DNA of 13,575 nt from CAZDIO01 sp964505555. GTDB taxonomy: Bacteria > Bdellovibrionota_C > UBA2361 > SZUA-149 > CAZDIO01. The stretch lies in contig CAZDIO010000121.1 in the NCBI GenBank assembly GCA_964505555.1, positions 1 to 13,575 on the forward strand. Reading direction: 5' to 3'. Below are positions 5,830 to 11,963 of this stretch, one piece after another (positions within the stretch are counted from its first letter, which is position 1; each line of letters opens with the position of its first letter). The translations under genes were made by a program, and so were the position numbers. The notes beneath the pieces are model-generated. The model did no database searches. It was not told the DNA's origin and saw only the letters and a program-made list of their open reading frames with translations.

Positions 5830-5880
5830 TGTGGGTGCAACCGCTTAGCCTTACGCTGCTAAGCGATCGCGCACCCCACA
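5830..5880. terminator. Two-part hairpin at the 3' end of the FG-GAP gene
   Basis: The inner stem CGCTTAGC (5842-5849)/GCTAAGCG (5858-5865) has an eight-base loop. The outer stem TGTGGGTGC (5830-5838)/GCACCCCACA (5871-5880) pairs with one bulged base. It lies 16 bases beyond the minus-strand stop codon at 5896. No U-tract follows on either strand, so it may protect the 3' end or act with Rho. Confidence 0.5.
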
Positions 5881-5895
5881 GCTAAACGACGCACC

Positions 5896-7092
5896 CTAGT
5901 GCCGATCTCGTGCATAAACGAACACGGTTCCGGTGGCAGGAGCGATGGACTCATCGCAACTTGCTCCGATCGCGTAAAAATCCCCTCCAATTGCAACTGA
6001 GGTTTCGCAGAAGCGAGACCTTCCACTTCCTGCAACGAGCTGCTCACCGGCCCAGCTTTCTTCTTGCCAGGTAAAACGAACAGCAGCAGATTGGCCATTG
6101 TGACAATTCGTCCCGACCAAGATGCGAGTACCATCGGTATCGACGATCGTTCCAAATCCACGTGTAGAAGGATCAAGTGGAGACAGCTTGGCTACCTCTG
6201 TCCACGCTCCAGAAAATTGCTTAAATACATAAGCACTGCCAGAACCTGGAGCACCGGGGTCTCCATCAGCGGCATAAGCGCCAACGACGATCATCCCCTG
6301 TGCGAGGCTGACTGCTCCACCAAAGAAATCGCCTGAGTTTGGCAAACGTGGCGCAAGTTTTCCTTCGAAAGTCCACTTCCCGTTGGTGTTGCGAAAGACA
6401 AAAGCAGCGCCAGAACGATAACCGGACGTCTCGTTGTCGTAGGGAGCACCCACGACGATCACGTCGTTTTCCACGGCAACAGAACGACCGAACCAATCGG
6501 CAGAAGATACTGGAGATGGAGAAATGAGCTTTGCTCGTTGGTTCCAGCCGTTTTCCTGCCTTTGGTATACGTACACAGCGCCTGGACTTGCAACCGAATG
6601 AGGTGCGCCAACGACGATGGTTTTTCCGTCCGTAGCGACATCCTCACCAAAAAAATCAAGATCGCTTCGGTCCGAGGCGAGAAGCTTTGAAACCTGGTGC
6701 CAGGCTCCCTCTCTTTGCTCAAACACATAGGCCGCTCCGCTAAAGGGACCACCAGAGCGCTCATTGCTGGCACCAGCAACAAGAACATCTCCAGCGATTG
6801 CAACGGAGTTTCCAAAGTGCGCTTCCGCACTACCATCATTTGCGGTGAGTTTTGCTTGCTGTCGAAAGCTCTCTTCACCTCGATGGATGGCAAATATGTA
6901 GACAGCGCCAGCTTGTAGCCCGTTTCCAGGAACCCATGGCGCGCCTACGACTACCGTATTGCCGCTTGCAGCAACCGATTCACCGAACCGGCCGCGTTGC
7001 ACGACATCTGTTGGCATAAGCAAAGGATAGTCTGGGATTGAAGCAGCAACATCAGTCGCGGCAAACAACAGGAATGCAAACATTCGAAACAT
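5896..7092 (-). CDS. Secreted seven-repeat FG-GAP beta-propeller protein
   Basis: Encodes 398 residues from the ATG at 7092, which has AAGGAG (7104-7099) six bases upstream. A farther ATG at 7122 would add ten residues but lacks such a site. A signal peptide (about 1-18) is followed by seven units, each opening with an FG-x-x-V strand and continuing to a (V/I)VVGAP-like strand and a G-(A/S)-AYVF strand. The FG positions are about 36, 93, 148, 201, 257, 313 and 361 (the last is FCETSV). Spacing of 44-57 residues and a count of seven fit one complete FG-GAP_2-type propeller. There is no second domain, membrane anchor or sorting tail, so it is probably a free periplasmic or extracellular propeller used for binding. 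The last blades are the most divergent, with Cys330, 362 and 379. It is alone, 504 bases after the thioredoxin-fold gene. Confidence 0.85.
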   Translation of the reverse strand: MFRMFAFLLFAATDVAASIPDYPLLMPTDVVQRGRFGESVAASGNTVVVGAPWVPGNGLQAGAVYIFAIHRGEESFRQQAKLTANDGSAEAHFGNSVAIAGDVLVAGASNERSGGPFSGAAYVFEQREGAWHQVSKLLASDRSDLDFFGEDVATDGKTIVVGAPHSVASPGAVYVYQRQENGWNQRAKLISPSPVSSADWFGRSVAVENDVIVVGAPYDNETSGYRSGAAFVFRNTNGKWTFEGKLAPRLPNSGDFFGGAVSLAQGMIVVGAYAADGDPGAPGSGSAYVFKQFSGAWTEVAKLSPLDPSTRGFGTIVDTDGTRILVGTNCHNGQSAAVRFTWQEESWAGEQLVAGSGRSRFCETSVAIGGDFYAIGASCDESIAPATGTVFVYARDRH

Positions 7093-7596
7093 TACAGGCT
7101 CCTTGTAGACAGTAAACTTCAAACAGACAGGTACGTAGGTACAATGAGGGTGTTAGAAAAACCTCCTTTCTTTAAAAACCTTTACTTTAGTCATTCAGCC
7201 TTCGGTTAAAATCGAATCAAGAATGCGATCTCAACCGAAGGAATTTACTTCTACCCCGCTCGATTATTTGATTATTCTATCATATCTGCTGAAGATAATC
7301 GTTTTTAATCATTCCTTAGGTGACTCTCTAAACCTCTTATGAAGTCAAGGAGTTAAGATTGAAAAGAATCAGGTGATGAGCAGTTTCTTTCGTAAAAACT
7401 TTCCGTAAATAGCTTTTGCTACAACTGAGAGAGCTTGTCTGAAAGAATCGAGCAATGAATGAATGCGGGCAAAACCAGTACCTAATGTTTATTCCTTTTA
7501 ATTAGCAAAGTATGTTTCGATTCGTTGTCTCAACCAGACGCGTGGACTACATCACCACGCGTCTGGTCACCAGCATGCTGCGTTAAAGGGAGCGGG
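7093..7596. other. Long 5' region of the propeller gene with two hairpins
   Basis: These 504 bases contain no supported ORF. Features seen are a 9-bp inverted repeat CCTTCGGTT (7199-7207)/AACCGAAGG (7233-7241) with an inner ATCG/CGAT pair, which would lie in the 5' leader of the propeller gene, and the strong hairpin at 7533-7567 near the thioredoxin-fold gene. AT-rich sequence around 7242-7330 is the likely promoter zone, but no clear -35/-10 pair stands out. Confidence 0.5.
7533..7567 (-). terminator. 13-bp perfect hairpin after the thioredoxin-fold gene
   Basis: ACCAGACGCGTGG (7533-7545) and CCACGCGTCTGGT (7555-7567) are perfect reverse complements around a nine-base loop, 29 bases downstream of the gene ending at 7597. 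The position suits a terminator. The RNA that follows on the minus strand (TGAGACAACG) has no U-tract, so it may be a Rho-dependent or processing structure. Confidence 0.55.
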
Positions 7597-8484
7597 CTAC
7601 TCCGTTTTAAGAAGTGCCTCAACTCGATTGTGTAGTCCGGAGAGACCTTCTGCATTTAAGACGGAATCAACTACCCCCTTTCGATTGAGAATGACTACCC
7701 GCGGGAAAACTGCATTTTCTGCCCCCGCAAACGCTACTGACCAAGAGTTTCCTCCCTGGATATTTGTTGGAATAAGGAGGTAGTGCCAGTGTTTTGGCAA
7801 GGAGTCTATCGCCATTAATGCTTTGTCTTGGATCTCTAGCTCGTTTCGGCAGATGCTGACAATCACCAGATCGTCTTTGTGTTTCTCCGAGAGCGCCACA
7901 AGTTCGGGCATCTTTTTCATGCAACCAAGACACCAAGTTGTCCAGACATCGATAATGACGATTTTCCCTCGCCCACTCTCTGTGCTTACCGCCTTTCCCT
8001 CACGGTCCTTAATTTCAAAAAGATACAACTCGCCAGGGATCGGATAAGAAAGCACCTGCAACTTAGCGTTTGCAGCTTCCACAGCAGCCTTTCTTGTTAA
8101 ATCTAGAAAAGCTTGGCTTGTGATTTTCTCAACGCCAAGAAAAAATATCCGATCTGGCACGATGAAACCGAGCTCTTCAGGACCAAAAGCAAAGGAGGAT
8201 GTGGTAGGGATCTTCTCTCTTTTCTCATTAAATGGAGCGATCCGGTATTGTTCGTTCGGAAGAGGCGTGTACTCCACAACGAGTGTGCCATTGGTGGTTT
8301 TGATGGAGGTATTGCTGAGAGCCTTTACGGCCTTTAGCACCACCACTGTTACGCCTGATCCTGCGTCGATTTTGATCGGCGAAGATGCCCACTCCCATCC
8401 CGGACTGACCGGGAAGTTAGCAGTAGTATCTCCGACAGCGTTGTAGACGATAAAACAATAGAGAATGGGAATCATGGATAGCAT
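7597..8484 (-). CDS. Envelope thioredoxin-fold protein (TlpA/ResA-like) with extra N-terminal domain
   Basis: Encodes 295 residues. The C-terminal part (about 150-295) is a TlpA/ResA-type thioredoxin fold. It has the strand KIVIIDVWTTW, active site W184-C185-LG-C188, the following helix MKKMPEL, a second strand LVIVSICRN and the cis-proline motif VFPRVVILNRKG (P261). The family transfers disulphides or reduces them outside the cytoplasm, for example in cytochrome c maturation. The CLGC dipeptide is not one of the best-studied pairs. A hydrophobic N-terminus (about 4-18) acts as signal or anchor. Residues 20-150 form a further domain I do not recognise, with strands such as GVTVVVLKAVKAL. GGAG lies seven bases before the ATG at 8484. 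No cytochrome or Dsb partner is nearby, so the substrate is unknown; the Cys-rich secreted proteins in the window are only a possibility. Confidence 0.85.
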   Translation of the reverse strand: MLSMIPILYCFIVYNAVGDTTANFPVSPGWEWASSPIKIDAGSGVTVVVLKAVKALSNTSIKTTNGTLVVEYTPLPNEQYRIAPFNEKREKIPTTSSFAFGPEELGFIVPDRIFFLGVEKITSQAFLDLTRKAAVEAANAKLQVLSYPIPGELYLFEIKDREGKAVSTESGRGKIVIIDVWTTWCLGCMKKMPELVALSEKHKDDLVIVSICRNELEIQDKALMAIDSLPKHWHYLLIPTNIQGGNSWSVAFAGAENAVFPRVVILNRKGVVDSVLNAEGLSGLHNRVEALLKTE

Positions 8485-9074
8485 TGAATTTCTCCACTAT
8501 GTGAAACATGGATCGCGATCACGTAACCTTCAGGTTCGCCCGCATCCAGCACAAACACTTCGCTGCGTTTTCAGTAGATTCCGTTTGCAATAGATACGGT
8601 GCACATTCAACTACTCGTATTTGGAGGGAATTAAGATCGAGGCGTAAGCCTCAGAGTAAAAACTTACCATGACAAAAATCTAAATTCAATTATGGGAGAA
8701 TGTTCGATCTCTTATTCAGAGATTCTCTTATCGTATCTTCAAGGGTTTTCTGGTGTTTTCAAAAACTTTTCAGTAAAAAGCTTAAAAAGTTCCTTAAAAA
8801 CCTCACTAAAATATGATATTCTAGTTGGGAATCGTTAGGTTGCAGTGCTCAGTTGCTGCAAGCAAAGAAGGGGGAAAATCGCTATACCAAATCCAACTCT
8901 TTGCGCAAACGTTTATGTGTCTGAACCACAGAAGACACGGAGGACACGGGGCTGATGGAGAACCAATTAGTAGAACCCTAACCCCCTTCTAAATTGTAAT
9001 CGTCGACTCCGACCTCTGTGTTTTGTGTGGTTTGACCTTTAAGAAATGAGTAGAGAAATCAGTAGCGATCAAAG
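8485..9074. other. 590-base gene-free stretch with a dispersed repeat
   Basis: This stretch lies between two minus-strand genes. It contains the inverted repeat at 8924-9032, a GAGGC-GTAA-GCCTC mini-hairpin (8639-8652), an AACTTTT/AAAAGTT pair near 8765-8790 and a TTGCAG/CTGCAA pair near 8838-8860. Short plus-strand frames from 8692 and 8700 lack usable ribosome binding sites. The promoter of the thioredoxin-fold gene should be at its left end, but I could not identify it. Confidence 0.45.
8924..9032. repeat. Imperfect inverted repeat, CACAGA/CACGGAG family
   Basis: The left arm AACCACAGAAGACACGGAGG (8924-8943) and the right arm (9013-9032) match as reverse complements at about 16 of 20 positions, enclosing about 69 bases. 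The arms share the CACAGA plus CACGGAG words of the element at 27-112, indicating one dispersed repeat family with variable interior. Confidence 0.6.
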
Positions 9075-9569
9075 CTAATTCGAGTAATCATACGCCACGT
9101 TTCGTATCTCACAATCTCCAACACCAACCACATCACGAGAATGCTTCTCAAGAACTGAAATGAAAGCCTCCTGTCCTACTCCCGATACCTCCACCGCATA
9201 AGTTTTGCCAGCTTCTGAGGTAAAAGAGGCACGGCAACCGCCACGAAACAACTTTTCGTAACAATACTCCTCAGTTGAGAGAAACGATGGAGAGCACTCT
9301 ATCTCTTTAATTTCAAAATTTACATCTGCATCGTGTTTTCCAGGAAGCACATCAATTCCAGTATCAAATAAGCCCTGTTGGGTGTTATCTACTTTAAGCG
9401 CATGGAGGGTAATATCTCTCACCCCAAAAAAATAAATGGTAGAAACCTTGCTCTTCTCAAGTTCGGGACCAAGATAGCCTTTGGTTTGAATACAAGAAGA
9501 AAAAAAGATCCCCAGATACAACAGCTTTGTCGCATACCAATAGAGAGAGAATCTTCGAGAGTATCTCAT
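9075..9569 (-). CDS. Small lipoprotein, homologue of the 2870-3499 protein
   Basis: Encodes 164 residues. A hydrophobic stretch (about 10-25) ends in FSSC, with Cys26 as the probable lipidation site; Phe at -3 is slightly unusual. The mature sequence runs GYLGPELEKSKVSTIYF, then DVLPGKHDADVNFEI, then C92, C103, YEKLFRGGCRA (C112), GKTYAVEV and a final Cys153. The order and spacing follow the larger lipoprotein at 2870 (GYGGPKLP, SILPGEH, CYRQVRDGSCRG, GNQYDLHL), so the two are paralogues. The ATG lies six bases after the stop of the zinc-protein gene and has only a weak AGAAGAAG site, suggesting translational coupling. It is the last gene of a four-gene run (10357 to 9075). Role unknown; an outer-membrane or periplasm-facing lipoprotein is expected. 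Confidence 0.8.
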   Translation of the reverse strand: MRYSRRFSLYWYATKLLYLGIFFSSCIQTKGYLGPELEKSKVSTIYFFGVRDITLHALKVDNTQQGLFDTGIDVLPGKHDADVNFEIKEIECSPSFLSTEEYCYEKLFRGGCRASFTSEAGKTYAVEVSGVGQEAFISVLEKHSRDVVGVGDCEIRNVAYDYSN

Positions 9570-9575
9570 CTTCTT

Positions 9576-9782
9576 CTATTCGCGAGGTGCGGTCATCTCC
9601 TCAGCGTAGGAACTCTTATGTCGAGCAAGCGCGATGTGTCCATCCCAACACGATACGGAGCAAAAAATATATCCGGTTCGTTTTCCTCGACAGGTGCTGA
9701 CCGAGCACATGTAATAGGATTCTCCGTAACCGATCCCCTTTTTACAAACGTTACACTGTTTCCACACTCGTTTTTCTGTCAT
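9576..9782 (-). CDS. Small Cys/His zinc-binding protein
   Basis: Encodes 68 residues from the ATG at 9782, preceded by AAGGCGG a few bases upstream. An in-frame GTG at 9836 would overlap the previous gene by 32 bases and has no good site. Potential zinc ligands are C10-x2-C13, C26-x4-C31, C41-x3-C45, and H49 and H55 in the segment FCSVSCWDGHIALARH. With eight ligands, two zinc sites are plausible. The FCS-x-x-C(W/F)-x-x-H ending recalls MYM/TRASH-like treble-clef fingers. It ends with the polar tail YAEEMTAPRE. There is no signal peptide, so it is cytosolic. It begins 22 bases after the release-factor-like gene and ends six bases before the lipoprotein gene. Function is unknown. Confidence 0.75.
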   Translation of the reverse strand: MTEKRVWKQCNVCKKGIGYGESYYMCSVSTCRGKRTGYIFCSVSCWDGHIALARHKSSYAEEMTAPRE

Positions 9783-9804
9783 TTTTTCCGCCTTACCTAA
9801 ACAC

Positions 9805-10227
9805 TTAATCCTCACCGCTTCGATGGATCTGGCCACGCCCAGATTTTATCTCACCACGGTGACGCTTTTCTTGCAACATCTTTGCCTTTTGTTTCCGAGT
9901 GCGTCTTTGCTTTTGTCTACGGATCTTCTCTCGCTCTTGGACCTTTTTGCTTTCGCGTTTAAAAAGCATCTCCTCTACTTTTTCACACAGCTCCCGACGA
10001 GCATGAAAACGGTTTAGAGATTGCGAACGGGTGAGTTGGCATTTCACATCAACTCCACTTTTTTGATGGAAGAGGTAAACACAGGAGGAGGTTTTGTTAA
10101 TTTTTTGTCCCCCAGGACCGGACCCCCGAATAAACTTCTCGACAAGATCTGATTCTTCGATACCAAGAGCGTGCATGCGCTTGGTGAGTGAGAGCTCTTT
10201 TTCCTGGCTGACTGGAAATTTCCCCAT
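9805..10227 (-). CDS. Peptide chain release factor-like protein (GGQ domain only)
   Basis: Encodes 140 residues from the ATG at 10227, with AGAGGA just upstream; a TTG-initiated extension from 10251 is less likely. The N-terminal half carries the class-I release-factor catalytic segment FIRGSGPGGQKINKTSSCV, with G39-G40-Q41, and the VKCQLTRSQSLNRFHARREL helix. The GGQ glutamine hydrolyses peptidyl-tRNA on the ribosome. The codon-recognition domains of RF1/RF2 are absent, so it belongs with the short, codon-independent relatives (ArfB/YaeJ-like and 'release factor-like' proteins). The C-terminal tail (about 90-140) is extremely rich in Lys/Arg/Gln. In ArfB a basic tail occupies the empty mRNA channel of stalled ribosomes, so rescue of stalled ribosomes is the likely role. 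It sits in a tight cluster: 10 bases after a 39-residue membrane peptide and 22 before the zinc protein. Confidence 0.85.
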   Translation of the reverse strand: MGKFPVSQEKELSLTKRMHALGIEESDLVEKFIRGSGPGGQKINKTSSCVYLFHQKSGVDVKCQLTRSQSLNRFHARRELCEKVEEMLFKRESKKVQEREKIRRQKQRRTRKQKAKMLQEKRHRGEIKSGRGQIHRSGED

Positions 10228-10237
10228 ATTCCTCTTA

Positions 10238-10357
10238 TTAGAGACGATCAAGAACGGAGAAGTTCTCGGTCATCGAGTGCTTTGCGGTTTTGGAGCTGTG
10301 AATGACAAGATATCCAATAAGACCAATTAGAATAAATGCAAACAGAGCTTTCTTCAT
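10238..10357 (-). CDS. 39-residue single-helix membrane peptide
   Basis: ATG 10357 to TAA 10238 encodes 39 residues. The start is MKKALF, followed by a hydrophobic helix (about 4-19, including FILIGLIGYLVI) and a polar tail ending SVLDRL. It could be a membrane peptide with a short cytoplasmic start or a small exported one. The stop codon is 10 bases before the ATG of the release-factor-like gene, whose ribosome binding site directly follows it, so the two are probably co-translated. Its own ribosome binding site (AAGG about ten bases upstream) lies in the hairpin 10364-10385. I do not recognise the family. The evidence for a real gene is the operon-like spacing and clean helix, so confidence is moderate. 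Confidence 0.6.
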   Translation of the reverse strand: MKKALFAFILIGLIGYLVIHSSKTAKHSMTENFSVLDRL

Positions 10358-10363
10358 AACGGA

Positions 10364-10385
10364 GCTACCTTTTAAAGAAGGTAGC
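10364..10385 (-). promoter_or_regulatory. Hairpin covering the ribosome binding site of the 39-residue ORF
   Basis: GCTACCTT (10364-10371) and AAGGTAGC (10378-10385) are perfect reverse complements around a six-base loop. In the minus-strand RNA the 3' arm carries the AAGG that would serve as Shine-Dalgarno for the ATG at 10357, so folding would hide it. It could alternatively be the end structure of the upstream pilin message. Confidence 0.4.
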
Positions 10386-10446
10386 ATATCACAAAGAGTT
10401 CTCTGGAGAGAATGAAATAAGAGGTGAGGATAACGCGTGGGTAAAA

Positions 10447-10824
10447 CTAGAGCGTAGTCGTTACCGCGGTGGCGCTATCGTAAGAATATGTCTCATCGCC
10501 ATTTCCGTTTGAGACAATGGCAGAAAACTCCTGATCATCATCTCTGGTGATCACTTCAATTCTTGTGCCATCACTCAGCGTAAAATCAGGAAGCACGGTA
10601 GAGCAACCAGCATCAAGACAGGATACGTATCGTTCACTTTCTGTATAGTGGGTTTCCTGTGCGCGGATTGTCTCTCGTAGGTCAGAGAGAGATCGTGCAT
10701 TAAAGGCACGATACTTATAGTCACTAAACCGCGGAAAAGCGAGTGCTGTAAGAACACTTACAATCGCCATCGCCGTCAAGAGCTCAATCATTGAAAACCC
10801 CGTTTCACTCTTTTTGCGCACCAT
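10447..10824 (-). CDS. Type IV pilin-like protein (class III signal, N-methylation motif)
   Basis: Encodes 125 residues from the ATG at 10824, which has GGGGAG about seven bases upstream. A more distal in-frame ATG at 10905 would add 27 residues and break the usual short leader. The leader MVRKKSETG is cut by prepilin peptidase before F10. The mature N-terminus FSMIELLTAMAIVSVL has the essential Glu at +5 and the conserved hydrophobic helix. The globular part has one short-range Cys pair, C69-x4-C74 (SCLDAGCS), and an AQETHYTE helix typical of minor or major pilins of deltaproteobacteria-like groups. No assembly genes are near, so this is an orphan pilin or pseudopilin that must use machinery encoded elsewhere. 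A possible sigma-54 promoter lies at 10864-10879. Confidence 0.85.
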   Translation of the reverse strand: MVRKKSETGFSMIELLTAMAIVSVLTALAFPRFSDYKYRAFNARSLSDLRETIRAQETHYTESERYVSCLDAGCSTVLPDFTLSDGTRIEVITRDDDQEFSAIVSNGNGDETYSYDSATAVTTTL

Positions 10825-10863
10825 AAGTGTTCTCCCCGTAGTTATACCCCTAGACAGATCCCT

Positions 10864-10879
10864 TTCAATATACATGCCA
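10864..10879 (-). promoter_or_regulatory. Possible sigma-54 promoter of the pilin gene
   Basis: On the minus strand, TGGCATG-TATA-TTGAA resembles the sigma-54 consensus TGGCACG-N4-TTGCA. The -24 GG is intact, but the -12 GC is GA. It would start transcription about 25-30 bases before ATG 10824, leaving the GGGGAG site in the message. Many pilin genes are sigma-54 dependent, which supports the call by analogy. Confidence 0.4.
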
Positions 10880-11022
10880 GCAATCACTGAATCTGTATGA
10901 ATCACGAAAGAACAAACAAAACCAATCGCTTAAGATAAAACTGAATTTGTTTAGGTAAACTACGATCTGAACAGATATGTAAGAACCTTCTGTTTTTCTG
11001 GAAAACAATGCACAGCAGAAGT

Positions 11023-11146
11023 AGCCGGGCAGATTTTTTGTGCAATCGAGGCGCAAAGCGATGGAAAAGTGCCGACTTTACTATTCGTAAACGAGGCACT
11101 TTTCCATCGCTTTGCAACGAAGAGTGCGCAAAAAAGCTGCCCGGCT
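11023..11146. repeat. 124-bp imperfect palindromic element
   Basis: The left arm (11023-11073) and right arm (11095-11146) are reverse complements. The innermost 21 bp (GCAAAGCGATGGAAAAGTGCC and its complement) and outermost 10 bp (AGCCGGGCAG) match perfectly, and a TTTTTTG block also matches. The section between them has diverged and differs by one base in length. The 21-base centre contains a further TTTAC/GTAAA stem. There is no coding content. It directly abuts the terminator at 11147-11192. It looks like a dispersed REP/MITE-like unit; integron attC was considered and rejected. Confidence 0.75.
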
Positions 11147-11192
11147 AAAAAAGAGCCCCCGGAGAGCTGCTGCAGAGCAGACTCCCTGGGGG
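11147..11192 (-). terminator. Intrinsic terminator of the 11221 gene
   Basis: On the minus strand, CCCCCAGGGAG (11192-11182) pairs with CTCCGGGGG (11164-11156) with small mismatches, with an inner CTGCT/AGCAG stem between them. It ends in CTCTTTTTT, the T6 run being 11152-11147. The position is 28 bases after the stop codon at 11221. This is the clearest rho-independent terminator in the window. Confidence 0.8.
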
Positions 11193-11220
11193 AGGGGTTG
11201 CGCTTATGTCCTAAAATTGC

Positions 11221-11559
11221 TTACCCTTCGATGACAACTTCACGGGCACATTTTCCAAGGCCAGGCTTAATATTGCCTTTCACCTTAGCGATAACTCCAA
11301 ATTCTATAACTCCCACCACCCAGGTACTTCCCAGGACTTCAAAATCCTGTCCATTAATTGAGTACTTTGTAGCTCTTCCTGGTTGGATCTCTCCACGGAG
11401 GGAAAAATGAGTAGTCTTTTCTGTTGGTTCTGTCTTTGGTTTCTCTCGTTGAGATTTTACCTTCCCAGAGGCTTTCTTCACTGGATCCCAGACCGGGGTA
11501 TTTCCAAGGTCGTAGCAGGCTTTGAGAAACGATTTTACTATTGAATTTGTCGACTGCAT
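11221..11559 (-). CDS. Uncharacterised small cytosolic protein
   Basis: Encodes 112 residues. The ATG has GAGGT about six bases upstream. There is no signal peptide or membrane segment. The N-terminal 25 residues look helical (SIVKSFLKACYDL), and a basic linker follows (about 29-50, KKASGKVKSQREKPK). The C-terminal part (51-112) is strand-rich with many Gly: HFSLRGEIQPGR, KYSINGQDFEV, WVVGVIEFGVIAKVKGNI, REVVIEG. That part has the feel of a small beta-barrel (OB-like or DUF5666-like), but I cannot name it with confidence. Two cysteines (15 and 104) are not arranged as a metal site. It stands alone with its own strong terminator. Function is unknown. Confidence 0.7.
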   Translation of the reverse strand: MQSTNSIVKSFLKACYDLGNTPVWDPVKKASGKVKSQREKPKTEPTEKTTHFSLRGEIQPGRATKYSINGQDFEVLGSTWVVGVIEFGVIAKVKGNIKPGLGKCAREVVIEG

Positions 11560-11963
11560 TGCTTACCTCTTTAAAAACGCTTTACCCAACTTTATTTATT
11601 GTAAACGTGTTTGCTAACCAAGAAGATAGCATTTGGTGTGCCAAGAGGAGGCGAAAATTTGGCGCAGATCCAAAAAAGGTTGCTTAAATCTCAGCATCTC
11701 CCTGAAGATGCTCAAAGTATTTTTTAACCAAGCGAAAATTTGTCACCTAAAAACAGAAAAGTGACAGATTTTGCTGTCGCTTTCTAGCTTTTCAAGTGGG
11801 TAACAGGGTACATAAAGTCTTATAAGATTTCATGAGTCCCGTTATCAGCTCTATATATTGATTGTCAGAGATCGAACTTCTAGAGATCGTTATAATTGAG
11901 AAAGGATTTGCAGTTCGTAACATACTCTCTTATAAGTCAGGGTTATAGAAAAAGGGGGTGCCT
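11560..11963. other. Divergent intergenic region with two small dyads
   Basis: This separates the minus-strand gene at 11221 from the plus-strand protease. AGCATCT/AGATGCT form a hairpin near 11692-11711. AAAATTTGTCAC (11735-11746) and GTGACAGATTTT (11761-11772) form an inverted repeat with one mismatch and a 14-base spacer, which could be an operator. The protease promoter is at 11908-11936. No ORF is supported. Confidence 0.5.
11908..11936 (+). promoter_or_regulatory. Sigma-70-type promoter of the protease gene
   Basis: TTGCAG (11908-11913) and TATAAG (11931-11936) are separated by exactly 17 bases. Transcription would begin about 20 bases before ATG 11964, so the leader is short but includes the GGGGG site. 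A TATAAT at 11891-11896 has no properly spaced partner. Confidence 0.55.

Larger units (their letters stand above)
10825..11220. other. Intergenic region holding pilin promoter, palindromic element and terminator
   Basis: These 396 bases lie between two minus-strand genes. They contain the possible pilin promoter (10864-10879), the 124-bp inverted repeat (11023-11146) and the terminator of the 11221 gene (11147-11192). Short frames within the palindrome are by-products of its sequence and I do not call them genes. Confidence 0.6.

Noticed and set aside
8692..8838. Short plus-strand frames of 38 and 48 codons in the 590-base gap
   Set aside because: The only GGGAG is one base from the 8700 ATG and inside the 8692 frame, so neither start has a usable ribosome binding site; the AT-rich Lys/Ser/Phe content looks random.
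9783..9836. GTG start at 9836 for the zinc protein
   Set aside because: It would overlap the release-factor-like gene and lacks a ribosome binding site; the ATG at 9782 begins just before the first zinc motif and has AAGGCGG upstream.
10841..10868. Sigma-70 promoter TTGAAA-16-TATAAC before the pilin gene
   Set aside because: The predicted start would fall within the GGGGAG ribosome binding site, leaving a truncated leader; the overlapping sigma-54-like element gives a more sensible start.
11023..11146. Integron attC site
   Set aside because: Size and nested symmetry are similar, but the terminal boxes lack the RYYYAAC/GTTRRRY core sequences and no cassette array or integrase is present.
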